Source: Actinomycetota bacterium (lineage in GTDB: Bacteria > Actinomycetota > Acidimicrobiia > Acidimicrobiales > Ilumatobacteraceae). Taken from it: a stretch of DNA of 35,552 nucleotides. How positions within the stretch are numbered: the first letter of the stretch is position 1; the number at the start of each line of letters is the position of its first letter. Of this stretch, positions 1-7,404 are shown in pieces. The position numbers and the translations under genes were made by a program. The notes beneath the pieces are model-generated. The model was not told the DNA's origin. It made no database searches and saw nothing but the letters and a program-made list of their open reading frames with translations. The DNA lies in the NCBI GenBank assembly GCA_016870295.1, contig VGBY01000002.1, positions 1 through 35,552 on the forward strand, given 5' to 3'.

Positions 1-2
1 GC

Positions 3-131
3 CCGGCCGCGCTCGTGCGCGAACGCTTTGCCGCGTGGTTCGCCACCGGCGTGATGCCGGTGGCCGTGATGTCGGCGGTGGATGGCGGTCAAGCCAAGGG
101 TGTTGCCAACCTGTTTGCGGCGTACGCGTAG
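3..131 (+). CDS. C-terminal fragment of an unidentified protein
   Basis: An open frame enters from the left edge and ends at a TAG at 129-131. The 42 visible residues include WFATGVMPVAVMSAVDGG and end in VANLFAAYA. They read as ordinary protein, but I cannot place them in a family. The gene runs convergently towards the acyltransferase gene on the other strand, with 28 bases between the two stops. Because the upstream part is missing, no function is offered. Confidence 0.5.
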   Translation, partial: PAALVRERFAAWFATGVMPVAVMSAVDGGQAKGVANLFAAYA

Positions 132-140
132 CGCACGGCC

Positions 141-154
141 CCGTCGCGCGACGG
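141..154. terminator. Palindrome between convergent stop codons
   Basis: The sequence CCGTCGCGCGACGG is a perfect 14-base inverted repeat (5-bp stem, 4-base loop as RNA). It lies between the TAG of the left-edge gene and the TAG of the acyltransferase gene. Its position suits a bidirectional terminator. It has no T-run on either side, so intrinsic termination would be weak and the call is tentative. Confidence 0.35.
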
Positions 155-159
155 AGCGA

Positions 160-1047
160 CTAGTAGCCGGGGTCGCTCGGCCAGTTCGGGGAGAACAAAT
201 GCCACTGTTCTGGCGCGCGGCGGATGAGCGTCTCGAGTTCGGCCACCAACAATTGCGACAGTCGTTGGATGTCGTCGCGCAGACCGCCACGCTCGCTGAG
301 CGCGATCGGCGGTCGCACCACGGTGTGGTGGCCATCGACACGACGCGTGAAATACACCGCGGCGGCAATGAGCGGTGCGCCGGTGCGCAATGAGAAGAAT
401 GCCGGACCCGCCGGGATGGTCGTCGTCTCTCCGAAGAAGTTCACCTCTACACCGTTGCGTTGGATGTCGCGATCACTCATCAGACATACGACGTGTTGGT
501 CGCGCAGTGCCTCCTGCACCGCCACACCGGCACGGTCGTCGAGCGGAATCACGTTCACACCGAGCGCGCGGCGCACGTCGAGAAACGTTTCGAACGCCTC
601 CTTGGACTCGAGTTTTTCGACGACGGCACTCACCTTCAGCCCGCGCTGCGCGAGCCACCGCCCTGCCCACTCCCATCCGCCGACGTGCGGCAGCGCAAGG
701 ATGAGCCCCTTGCCCTGCGTGAGGGCCTGTTCGATGTGCGCGTAACCCTCCACGCTGAAGCCGGCATCGATTTCTGCGTTGGTGAGCGAAGCAAGTCGAA
801 ACGTCTCGACGTAATAACGCATGTAACTCTGGAAGGCGTCATTGACGCGGCGTTGCATCTGCAGCGGTGTGAGGTGCGGCGATACGCGGCGCTGATGACG
901 CTCCACGAGGCGTCGCTCACGACGCATCGCCACCGCCCCGAGGCCACCAAGCGACAGTGCTGCAACGTGCGATACCACCGCAGGTGTAGCGGCACCAACC
1001 AAATTGGCGAGGCGAAACGCGATACCGGGGCTGCGATCGTCAGGCAT
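160..1047 (-). CDS. patA: PatA-like lysophospholipid/PIM acyltransferase
   Basis: This 295-residue protein belongs to the HtrB/LpxL-like acyltransferase superfamily. The HX4E catalytic motif is visible as HVGGWE (His121, Glu126), followed by the substrate-binding stretch MSDRDIQRNG. In mycobacteria the enzyme in this position (Rv2611c) acylates the mannose of phosphatidylinositol mannosides at the membrane. The order HIT, pgsA, acyltransferase matches that locus. The frame is open back to 1125, but the ATG at 1045-1047 is preferred because it overlaps the pgsA stop by 8 bases instead of 86. No pimA-type mannosyltransferase follows, so the acceptor lipid is uncertain and a general inositol-lipid acyltransferase is possible. 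Confidence 0.75.
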   Translation of the reverse strand: MPDDRSPGIAFRLANLVGAATPAVVSHVAALSLGGLGAVAMRRERRLVERHQRRVSPHLTPLQMQRRVNDAFQSYMRYYVETFRLASLTNAEIDAGFSVEGYAHIEQALTQGKGLILALPHVGGWEWAGRWLAQRGLKVSAVVEKLESKEAFETFLDVRRALGVNVIPLDDRAGVAVQEALRDQHVVCLMSDRDIQRNGVEVNFFGETTTIPAGPAFFSLRTGAPLIAAAVYFTRRVDGHHTVVRPPIALSERGGLRDDIQRLSQLLVAELETLIRRAPEQWHLFSPNWPSDPGY

Positions 1048-1729
1048 CGCGACGGCGCGAACCGAGGCGGGCACGACGATCGGCAAACGCGGCGCGGCGC
1101 GATGCGCGGCGCGAGCGTCGGGCATCCAGACGCTCGGCGGTCGACGGTGCGACAGCCGCTTGTCGCCAGATCTTCACGAAGCGTTGCACGGCGGTGACCG
1201 ACACCAGCACGAGCATCGCCCACATCACCCAGTAGAGACCCGAGTCGAACAACAGCCCGACGCACAGGATGACGATGCGCTCGGCACGCTCCATCAGCCC
1301 ACCCTTGGCTTGGATGCCGAGCGATTCGGCCTTCGCACGCTGGTAAGAAATCAGCGACGACACCGCCATCACCGCAAACGGCAACACCGCAGCGGTGCCA
1401 CCGCGCGTCTCGGCGAGATACCACGCGACGCCGCCGAGCATGAACGCGTCGGTCACGCGATCGACGGTGGAATCAAAGAATGCACCGCGCTGGCTGGACA
1501 CGTTCGACGCCTTGGCCAACGCTCCATCGAGCAGGTCGGGCAGCGCCGCTGCGATGACGAGCAGGAGACCGACGCGCAAGTAGCCGGCACCAATCGTGAT
1601 CGCGGCGGCAATCGAGAACAGCAAACCCACGACGGTGAGATGGTCGGGAGTGATCTTGGTGCGGGTCAGTGTGACGCCGATCGGACGCACGTACTTCTCG
1701 ACGTGCACACGAAACTTGCCGTCAAACAC
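1040..1729 (-). CDS. pgsA: CDP-alcohol phosphatidyltransferase, probable phosphatidylinositol-phosphate synthase
   Basis: This 229-residue integral membrane enzyme probably transfers phosphatidate from CDP-diacylglycerol to inositol phosphate, the first committed step of inositol phospholipid synthesis. The CDP-alcohol phosphotransferase signature spans residues 65-90: Asp65, Asp68-Gly69, Ala72, Gly82, Asp86 and Asp90. The usual AR pair is AK here (Lys73), a conservative change at a normally conserved site. Several hydrophobic helices follow, and the C-terminal 40 residues are very Arg-rich. The start is GTG. The gene lies 9 bases after the membrane-protein gene and overlaps the acyltransferase gene. 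The inositol-phosphate specificity is inferred from the mycobacteria-like neighbourhood; another CDP-alcohol acceptor cannot be excluded. Confidence 0.8.
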   Translation of the reverse strand: MFDGKFRVHVEKYVRPIGVTLTRTKITPDHLTVVGLLFSIAAAITIGAGYLRVGLLLVIAAALPDLLDGALAKASNVSSQRGAFFDSTVDRVTDAFMLGGVAWYLAETRGGTAAVLPFAVMAVSSLISYQRAKAESLGIQAKGGLMERAERIVILCVGLLFDSGLYWVMWAMLVLVSVTAVQRFVKIWRQAAVAPSTAERLDARRSRRASRRAAFADRRARLGSRRRDA

Positions 1730-1738
1730 GAGTCAAGG

Positions 1739-2248
1739 CTACTTGTGACGGTCGGGGTTGTCTTCGACGAGACATTCGACGATGCGACCATCGATGGCGT
1801 CGATGAGGACGAGGCCGCGCTGATGCGGTGGCTCCTGCGCGCTGTAACAAAACACGCGCCACGTCGGTCGACTGCGTAACCCACGCCATACCTGCTGCGC
1901 CGACGCGTGCCCCACTGCGAATCCGACTGCTTGGGTGGCGCGCACGAGTGCATCGCGTTCATCCACCTTCATCCGCCACGAAGACGACAAGCCGTACACG
2001 GCGAACGCCGCCAACAACACCGCGGCATACAAAACGCCGTCGTTCACGAGAGCCGTATCGCCGTCTCGATTCATGAACCAGGCGACCATGCACAGTGCGG
2101 CAATCGCCAGGTACAGGTACGCCGGAATCCGACGCCGACTGTTGTCGGGGAACTGGTACGGCCCGACGAACCCCGTTACATCGAGATCGGCCGGCAGTTG
2201 GTCGCGAATTTCGTCGGGGCTCCCGCCCGCACCGTTGTCGTTCGTCAT
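1739..2248 (-). CDS. Uncharacterised two-helix membrane protein
   Basis: This 169-residue protein is not recognised. The N-terminal ~45 residues are polar and acidic. Two hydrophobic segments follow (around YLYLAIAALCMVAWFM and LYAAVLLAAFAVYGLSSSW) separated by a short charged loop. A soluble C-terminal domain of roughly 75 residues ends in DNPDRHK. The frame is open far upstream, but the ATG at 2246-2248 overlaps the HIT stop codon in an ATGA arrangement and is the sensible start. It sits between the HIT gene and pgsA, where mycobacteria have no extra gene as I recall. Co-expression with inositol-lipid synthesis is likely; its role is unknown. Confidence 0.75.
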   Translation of the reverse strand: MTNDNGAGGSPDEIRDQLPADLDVTGFVGPYQFPDNSRRRIPAYLYLAIAALCMVAWFMNRDGDTALVNDGVLYAAVLLAAFAVYGLSSSWRMKVDERDALVRATQAVGFAVGHASAQQVWRGLRSRPTWRVFCYSAQEPPHQRGLVLIDAIDGRIVECLVEDNPDRHK

Positions 2249-2763
2249 CGCTGCTTCGTCGGCCACGCGGCACGCAGTCGCGCAGCAGTGCTGTTGAGGG
2301 TCTCTGAGAGCACTTTCGTGTTCGCGACGGCCACGGTGAAGTTGGTGTCGCCAACCCAGCGTGGCACGAGGTGCACGTGCAAGTGCTGCGACACGCTGCC
2401 GCCCGCCGGCGCGCCGAGGTTGAGACCCACGTTCATGCCTGCTGGCGCATATGCCTTTTTCAGTGCGAGCGTGGCGTCGCGCACCGTCAGCCACAACTCG
2501 TCGCGCTCGTCGTCGGTGAGATCTTCGAGGTTCGCCACCTGTCGGTACGGCAATACGAGACAGTGACCATTCGAATACGGGTAGGCGTTGAGAATCACGA
2601 AGCACAGTGGCCCGCGATGCACGATGTGGGTGTCGACGTCAGGCAATCCACTCGCCAAGATTCGCGCGAAGATCGACTCTCCGCCAGACGGCGGGTTGTT
2701 GCCCTCTGGTCCGAAGCCCGTGACGTACTCGGCGCGCCACCCCGCCCACAGACGCTCCAACAT
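2245..2763 (-). CDS. HIT-family nucleotide hydrolase/phosphorylase
   Basis: This 172-residue histidine-triad protein has the signature QHLHVHLVP (His127, His129, His131), with His129 expected to attack the nucleotide phosphate. The upstream NAYPYSNGH segment (to His67) is typical of the family. In actinobacteria the gene between thrS and pgsA (Rv2613c in M. tuberculosis) encodes a diadenosine tetraphosphate phosphorylase, so Ap4A breakdown is a reasonable role, perhaps removing the by-product of aminoacyl-tRNA synthetases such as neighbouring ThrRS. The gene begins 8 bases after the thrS stop and ends in an ATGA overlap with the next gene. Confidence 0.88.
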   Translation of the reverse strand: MLERLWAGWRAEYVTGFGPEGNNPPSGGESIFARILASGLPDVDTHIVHRGPLCFVILNAYPYSNGHCLVLPYRQVANLEDLTDDERDELWLTVRDATLALKKAYAPAGMNVGLNLGAPAGGSVSQHLHVHLVPRWVGDTNFTVAVANTKVLSETLNSTAARLRAAWPTKQR

Positions 2764-2771
2764 CGGTGTGC

Positions 2772-4751
2772 CTAGCGGCCCGAACCCTCGAGCACGTCGA
2801 CGCGCAGTCGCTCGACAAACGTTTCGAACGGCGTGTCACGCTGCACTTCGCCGCCGCGCGGATTCACGCCGACGGTTCCGGCCTTTACGTCATCGTCGCC
2901 GACCACCAAGACGTACGGCACGCGCTCCAGCTTTGCCGCCCGAATGCGTTTGCCGAGTTGCTCATCGGCGGCGATCGTGTCCACCCTGAAGCAGTCCTTT
3001 GCCAGACGATCGACGAGGGACGCGGCATGCGCTTCGTGGGCAGTCGTGACCGGAAGAATGCGCACCTGCACCGGCGCCAACCATGTGGGGAACGAACCGC
3101 CGTAGTGCTCGAGCAGCACGCCGAAGAACCGTTCGATCGAACCGAACAAGGCACGGTGCAACATGATCGGGCGGTGGCGCTGGTTGTCCGCGCCGACGTA
3201 CTCCAAGCCGAATCGTTCGGGCAACTGGAAGTCGGCCTGGATCGTAGAGAGTTGCCACTTGCGACCGATTGCATCGCGCACGTCGACGTCAATCTTCGGT
3301 CCGTAGAACGCGGCGTCACCTTCGCCGATGGTGTACTGCACGCCGAGCCGCTCAAGTGCACTGCGCAGCGCTGCCGTGGCCTTTTCCCAGATCTCATCGG
3401 AGCCCACCGACTTCTCCTTGTTGCGCGTTGACAACTTGTAGGAGAAGTCGTCGAACCCGAATCGGCGCAACACCGACAACACGAAGTCGAGCAGCGACGC
3501 GATCTCCTCGGCGAGCTGCTCCTGCGTGCAGAAGATGTGGCTGTCGTCCTGCGTAAAACCACGAATACGCAAGAGTCCGTGCAGCGTGCCGGCGCGTTCG
3601 TAGCGGTACACCGTGCCCAGTTCGAACAACCGCAACGGCAACTCGCGGTAACTGCGCTGACGATCGCGATAAATCAGGCAGTGCATCGGGCAGTTCATCG
3701 GCTTCGGGTAATACGTGCCGTTGTCCATCTCCATCGGCGGGTACATGCCGTCTTTGTAGAAGTGCAGGTGGCCCGAGGTCTCGAACAGTTGGGCATTCGC
3801 GAGATGGGGCGAATAGACGAATTGGTAGCCGCCGTTTTGGTGGCGTTCACGACTGTAGTCCTCCATCAACTTGCGCACGATCGCCCCCTTCGGGTGCCAC
3901 ACCGCCAGACCGCCACCGAGTTCACTCGGAAACGACAGCAGATCCATCTCCGTGGCGAGCTTGCGATGGTCGCGCTTTTCGGCTTCCTCCAAACGCACGA
4001 GATGCTCTTGCAGCGCAGCCTTTGACTCCCACGCCGTGCCATAAATGCGCTGCAGCATCGGGCCCTTCTCGTTGCCACGCCAATAGGCGCCTGCCACCTT
4101 CATCAGTGCAAAGTGCCCCAGCCGACCAGTGCTGGGCACATGCGGGCCGCGGCACAAGTCGACGAATGTGTCGCTGTTGCGGTACACACTGACCGAGTCG
4201 CCGCCCCCGACCTCGCCGGCGTCGCCATCATCGGCGGCACCCGCCGTGACGCGCTGGATGATCTCGCACTTGTAGGGCTGGTCGGCGAAGACGTGTAGCG
4301 CTTCCTTCGGCGACAACTCTGAGCGCACGAACGGCTGGTCGGCGTCGACGATCTGTTTCATTCGCTCGCTGATTGCCACGAGGTCCTCGTCGGTGAACGT
4401 GCGTCCGCCCGGCAGGTCGAAGTCGTAGTAGAAGCCGTCTTCGATCGCCGGACCGATGGTGAACTTGGCGCCGGGGAACAACTGCAACACGGCTTGAGCC
4501 AAGACGTGTGCGGTGGAGTGTCGCAACACGTGGCGTCCAGCGTCACTGTCGGCCGTGATGATCGAAACCCGATCGCCGTTGGCGAGCGGTGCGGTGAGAT
4601 CTGCCTCGTGATCGTTGACCACCGCGGCAACGGCAGCCTTGGCGAGACGCGAACCGATCGCGGCGGCTACATCCAGGGCGTTGGAACCCTCGGTGATCTG
4701 CTTGCTCGATCCATCTGGCAGTCGAACGTCAATCAACGCTGAGCCGGACAT
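2772..4751 (-). CDS. thrS: Threonyl-tRNA synthetase
   Basis: This 659-residue class II synthetase charges tRNA-Thr in the cytoplasm. In order it has an N-terminal TGS domain (residues 1-65), an editing domain with HSTAH (His78, His82) and CRGPH, the class II catalytic core with NCPMHC and RGFTQDDSHIF, and a C-terminal anticodon-binding domain. Length is close to the family norm. A short Gly/Asp-rich insertion (around DDGDAGEVGGGD) lies in the editing domain. The ATG lies 12 bases after the plsC stop, and a possible -10 element overlaps that stop, so thrS may also have its own promoter. Confidence 0.97.
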   Translation of the reverse strand: MSGSALIDVRLPDGSSKQITEGSNALDVAAAIGSRLAKAAVAAVVNDHEADLTAPLANGDRVSIITADSDAGRHVLRHSTAHVLAQAVLQLFPGAKFTIGPAIEDGFYYDFDLPGGRTFTDEDLVAISERMKQIVDADQPFVRSELSPKEALHVFADQPYKCEIIQRVTAGAADDGDAGEVGGGDSVSVYRNSDTFVDLCRGPHVPSTGRLGHFALMKVAGAYWRGNEKGPMLQRIYGTAWESKAALQEHLVRLEEAEKRDHRKLATEMDLLSFPSELGGGLAVWHPKGAIVRKLMEDYSRERHQNGGYQFVYSPHLANAQLFETSGHLHFYKDGMYPPMEMDNGTYYPKPMNCPMHCLIYRDRQRSYRELPLRLFELGTVYRYERAGTLHGLLRIRGFTQDDSHIFCTQEQLAEEIASLLDFVLSVLRRFGFDDFSYKLSTRNKEKSVGSDEIWEKATAALRSALERLGVQYTIGEGDAAFYGPKIDVDVRDAIGRKWQLSTIQADFQLPERFGLEYVGADNQRHRPIMLHRALFGSIERFFGVLLEHYGGSFPTWLAPVQVRILPVTTAHEAHAASLVDRLAKDCFRVDTIAADEQLGKRIRAAKLERVPYVLVVGDDDVKAGTVGVNPRGGEVQRDTPFETFVERLRVDVLEGSGR

Positions 4752-4760
4752 ACCCTCTGA

Positions 4761-4766
4761 ATTCTA
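4761..4766 (-). promoter_or_regulatory. Candidate -10 element for thrS
   Basis: On the minus strand TAGAAT lies 9 bases before the thrS ATG, and its first three bases are the TAG stop codon of plsC. It matches the TANNNT -10 pattern and would place the transcript start within a few bases of the ATG. I see no convincing -35 hexamer. Confidence 0.35.
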
Positions 4767-5564
4767 CGCGTGCTGCTTCTCCGCGTAGGCGATGTGCGCG
4801 TCGGTGAAGCGCGGAATCTCGGCCGTCTCGGCGACGATCGTCTCCGTGCGCTTCTTCGTGGCGTACGTGTTGCGGTACTCCTGACCCGTCATCTCACGAA
4901 TCTCGAACATCAACTCGTCGGTGATCTCCCGCAACACCATCGGGTCGTTCCCCCGCGCCGTGTAACGCGACACTTCGATCGGTCGACCAATCGAAATCTT
5001 TACCCGCCCACCGAGTTTGGGCAGCGGAGCGTCGGGCGGCTGAATCTCGCGCGTGCCGACGATGCCGACCGGGAAAATCGGGCAGCCGACCTTCAACGCC
5101 AATCGCGCGGCGCCAGTGTGACCCTTGTACAACATGCCGTCGCGGCTGCGCGTGCCTTCGGGAAAGATGCCGAACAATTCGCCGCGCTGCAACACCCGCT
5201 CGGCGGCATCGAGTGCCGCATGCGATTTTTCCCCACCGCTGCGATCGACGGGGATCATGCCGACCTTCGGGAAGAACCAGCGCGTCTTCCACGAGTCCAT
5301 GTATTCGCTCTTGCCGATGAACGAGATATTGCGCGGCGAGAGAATCATCACGAGTGCGGAGTCGAGAAAACTGATATGGTTCGGGCACAGCAATGCTGCG
5401 CCATGCCGTGGCAGACGATCAAAGCCCGACAATTCGAACTTCCAGGCTCGACGCGCAATCGGCTGCACGATGCTGCGTAGTCGTGCCTGAAACTGCGTGG
5501 CGCCGTCGAACACCCAATCTGGGAATTGCTTCGCTTGGCCCGGCGCGACGAACTTGTCGTTCAC
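4764..5564 (-). CDS. PlsC-family 1-acylglycerol-3-phosphate acyltransferase
   Basis: This 266-residue acyltransferase contains the HX4D motif NHISFLD (His63, Asp68) and the glycerol-phosphate binding motif FPEGTRS (residues 134-140). Such enzymes make phosphatidic acid from lysophosphatidic acid at the inner membrane face. That would feed CDP-diacylglycerol to the PgsA-type synthase a few genes downstream. The start is a GTG overlapping the mshC TGA (GTGA). Another glycerolipid acyl acceptor is possible because the family has many paralogues. Confidence 0.88.
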   Translation of the reverse strand: MNDKFVAPGQAKQFPDWVFDGATQFQARLRSIVQPIARRAWKFELSGFDRLPRHGAALLCPNHISFLDSALVMILSPRNISFIGKSEYMDSWKTRWFFPKVGMIPVDRSGGEKSHAALDAAERVLQRGELFGIFPEGTRSRDGMLYKGHTGAARLALKVGCPIFPVGIVGTREIQPPDAPLPKLGGRVKISIGRPIEVSRYTARGNDPMVLREITDELMFEIREMTGQEYRNTYATKKRTETIVAETAEIPRFTDAHIAYAEKQHA

Positions 5565-6709
5565 AACACCACCCCCAACAGTGCGGCTGCGTCGCGCACG
5601 TTCACACCTTGCCGCGCAGCCTCGTCGATTGCCGCAACGGCGCTGGGCGTGTCAAGGTCGTCGTCAAGATGATGGCGAACCGACTGCAGCACCCCGAGAC
5701 CTCTTTCTTTGATGCGCGAATTACGACCCCCTGATTCAACCGAAGCAGCCGACCATTTGCCAAGTCGATCGGTGGCTCGGTCGATGAGACCTTCGTCCCA
5801 CTCCCACTCGTGGCGGTAGTGGTTCACGATGAGGCCGAGCCGAATCGCCCGCGGGTCGTACCGTTTCCGCAACTGGTCGACAAAGACGAGGTTGCCGCGG
5901 CTCTTGGACATCTTGTGGCCGTCCATCCACACCATGGCCACGTGCATCCAGTGCCGCACGAATGGCTGGCCCGTCGCAGCCTCTGACTGCGCGCGCTCAC
6001 ATTCGTGGTGCGGGTAGATGAGGTCGGTGCCGCCGCCGTGCAGGTCGATGGTCGCCCCGAGTTCGCGCAGGGCGAGGGCACTGCACTCGATGTGCCAGCC
6101 CGGTCGTCCCGCGCCCCAGATCGTGTCCCACGACGGTTCGTCGGCGGCCGAGGGTTGCCACAGCACGAAATCGAGCGGGTCGCGCTTGTGCGGGTCGTCG
6201 ACGTTGCCCCCACGCTCGCGGGCCAGCATCAGCATCTTCGTGCGGTCGTAGTGCGACACGGAGCCGAACTCGGCGTACCGCCCCACATCGAAATACACCG
6301 AGCCACCGGCCTCGTAGGCATAGCCGCGATCGAGCACCATGCCGATGAATCCGCGGATGTCGGAGATCGCCGACGACGCGCGCGGCGTGGAATACATGGG
6401 AATGAAGTTCATCGCCCGTAGGTCGTCTTCGAGTCGCTGCTCTTCACGCGCCGCCAGATCGAGATAGTGGATGCCGAGTTCGCGCGCCTTGGCAAACAGC
6501 GGATCGTCGACATCGGTCACGTTGCGCACACACTTGACGCTGCGACCCGTGTCGAGCAGTCGACGGATGAGGATGTCGTAGGCCACGAACGTGAATGCGT
6601 GCCCGAGATGCGTGGCGTCGTACGGCGTGACCCCGCAGACGTACATCTTCACATCGTCCCCCGGCGTGAAGTCAACGATCTCGCGTCGCGACGTGTCGTA
6701 CAGACGCAC
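5561..6709 (-). CDS. mshC: Cysteine:glucosaminyl-inositol ligase, mycothiol synthesis
   Basis: This 382-residue protein is a relative of cysteinyl-tRNA synthetase. It has Cys25 in YVCGVTPYDATHLGH, a HIGH-like HLGH (34-37), GWHIECSALAL, PHHE, and KMSKS near residue 268. The wording PYDATHLGHA and RPGWHIECSA fits MshC, which ligates cysteine to GlcN-inositol in mycothiol synthesis, better than CysS, whose motif is usually CGPTVYD.AHIGHAR. It is also shorter than a full CysS and lacks a long anticodon-binding domain. The start is GTG, 8 bases after the npdG stop. The C-terminus is slightly short for MshC. CysS is the alternative, less likely. Confidence 0.8.
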   Translation of the reverse strand: MRLYDTSRREIVDFTPGDDVKMYVCGVTPYDATHLGHAFTFVAYDILIRRLLDTGRSVKCVRNVTDVDDPLFAKARELGIHYLDLAAREEQRLEDDLRAMNFIPMYSTPRASSAISDIRGFIGMVLDRGYAYEAGGSVYFDVGRYAEFGSVSHYDRTKMLMLARERGGNVDDPHKRDPLDFVLWQPSAADEPSWDTIWGAGRPGWHIECSALALRELGATIDLHGGGTDLIYPHHECERAQSEAATGQPFVRHWMHVAMVWMDGHKMSKSRGNLVFVDQLRKRYDPRAIRLGLIVNHYRHEWEWDEGLIDRATDRLGKWSAASVESGGRNSRIKERGLGVLQSVRHHLDDDLDTPSAVAAIDEAARQGVNVRDAAALLGVVL

Positions 6710-6717
6710 TGTTGCGG

Positions 6718-7392
6718 TTAATCAATCCCGGTGAAACGTGGGGCGACGCGCGTCTTGTAGCGCACGTTCAATTGCAACAACACGGCGGTCAGCGCTTCGA
6801 TGGCGAGTGCATTCGACAACAGACCCGCGTTCAGCGGTCGACAGCCCGCGATGCGCGACACCATCTCACTGACGGTCGCTGTCGCGTCGCGGTCGTCGGA
6901 ACAGATGAGCACATCACTGTCGACCTCATGGTCGAGCGCCCCAAGTTCGGTGGCCGGCAAATGCTGGAACGCCGCGACGACCCGCGACTGCGGAATGGCG
7001 GCCTGCACGTGTGCGGCGATGCTGCCGCGCGGTGGAATCAGCGGCTGAAACTCCTTACCCACTCGCACGAGTGCATTCGCCATCGTGATCACCACCTTGC
7101 CGCGCAGGGCATCACGGAGTTCGGTGACCGTGGTGGCGGCGGAATCCCACGGCGTTGCCAGCACAATCACTTCACATTGCGCCGCCGTCGCATTGTCGGC
7201 ACCACTCACGGGCAGGTTGCGGCTCGCCCACTTTGCGCACAACTCTGCCGCAACTTCTGCGCCGCGTTCTTTCGTGCGCGACCCGATGCACACCGGATAG
7301 CCGACCGACGCGAGTCGCGTAGCCAGTGCCGAACCCGCCGGGCCCGTGCCACCGATGAATCCAATGCTCGGGAACGAACCTGACACGTCCAC
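6718..7392 (-). CDS. npdG: F420H2:NADP oxidoreductase (NADPH-dependent F420 reductase)
   Basis: This 224-residue protein has an N-terminal Rossmann fold with IGFIGGTGPAGSALA (residues 10-24), then IGSRTKERGAEVA, a phosphate-binding loop suited to NADP. This pattern and length match the F420H2:NADP+ oxidoreductase family, which moves hydride between NADP(H) and the deazaflavin F420. A weaker resemblance to pyrroline-5-carboxylate reductase is superficial. The annotated start is GTG at 7392. A second in-frame GTG at 7384-7386 fits a leaderless transcript from the shared -10 element. It heads an eight-gene minus-strand run. Confidence 0.82.
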   Translation of the reverse strand: MDVSGSFPSIGFIGGTGPAGSALATRLASVGYPVCIGSRTKERGAEVAAELCAKWASRNLPVSGADNATAAQCEVIVLATPWDSAATTVTELRDALRGKVVITMANALVRVGKEFQPLIPPRGSIAAHVQAAIPQSRVVAAFQHLPATELGALDHEVDSDVLICSDDRDATATVSEMVSRIAGCRPLNAGLLSNALAIEALTAVLLQLNVRYKTRVAPRFTGID

Positions 7393-7400
7393 TACCGTAG
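7392..7400. promoter_or_regulatory. Palindromic -10 shared by npdG and inhA
   Basis: CTACCGTAG is symmetric apart from its centre base. Read rightwards it gives TACCGT (7393-7398) followed by 6 bases and the inhA GTG at 7405. Read leftwards it gives TACGGT (7399-7394) followed by 7 bases and a GTG of npdG at 7386. Both match TANNNT at leaderless spacing. The two annotated start codons are only 12 bases apart, so the promoters must overlap here or lie inside the opposite gene. Confidence 0.5.
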
Positions 7401-7404
7401 CGAC

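Noticed and set aside
2249-2605. Long N-terminal extension of the unknown membrane protein
   Set aside because: It overlaps the HIT gene in another frame. The ATGA overlap at 2245-2248 is a much better start.
5561-6709. Cysteinyl-tRNA synthetase as the product
   Set aside because: The motif wording (PYDATHLGHA, RPGWHIECSA) and short C-terminus fit MshC better. Absence of another CysS elsewhere would reopen this.
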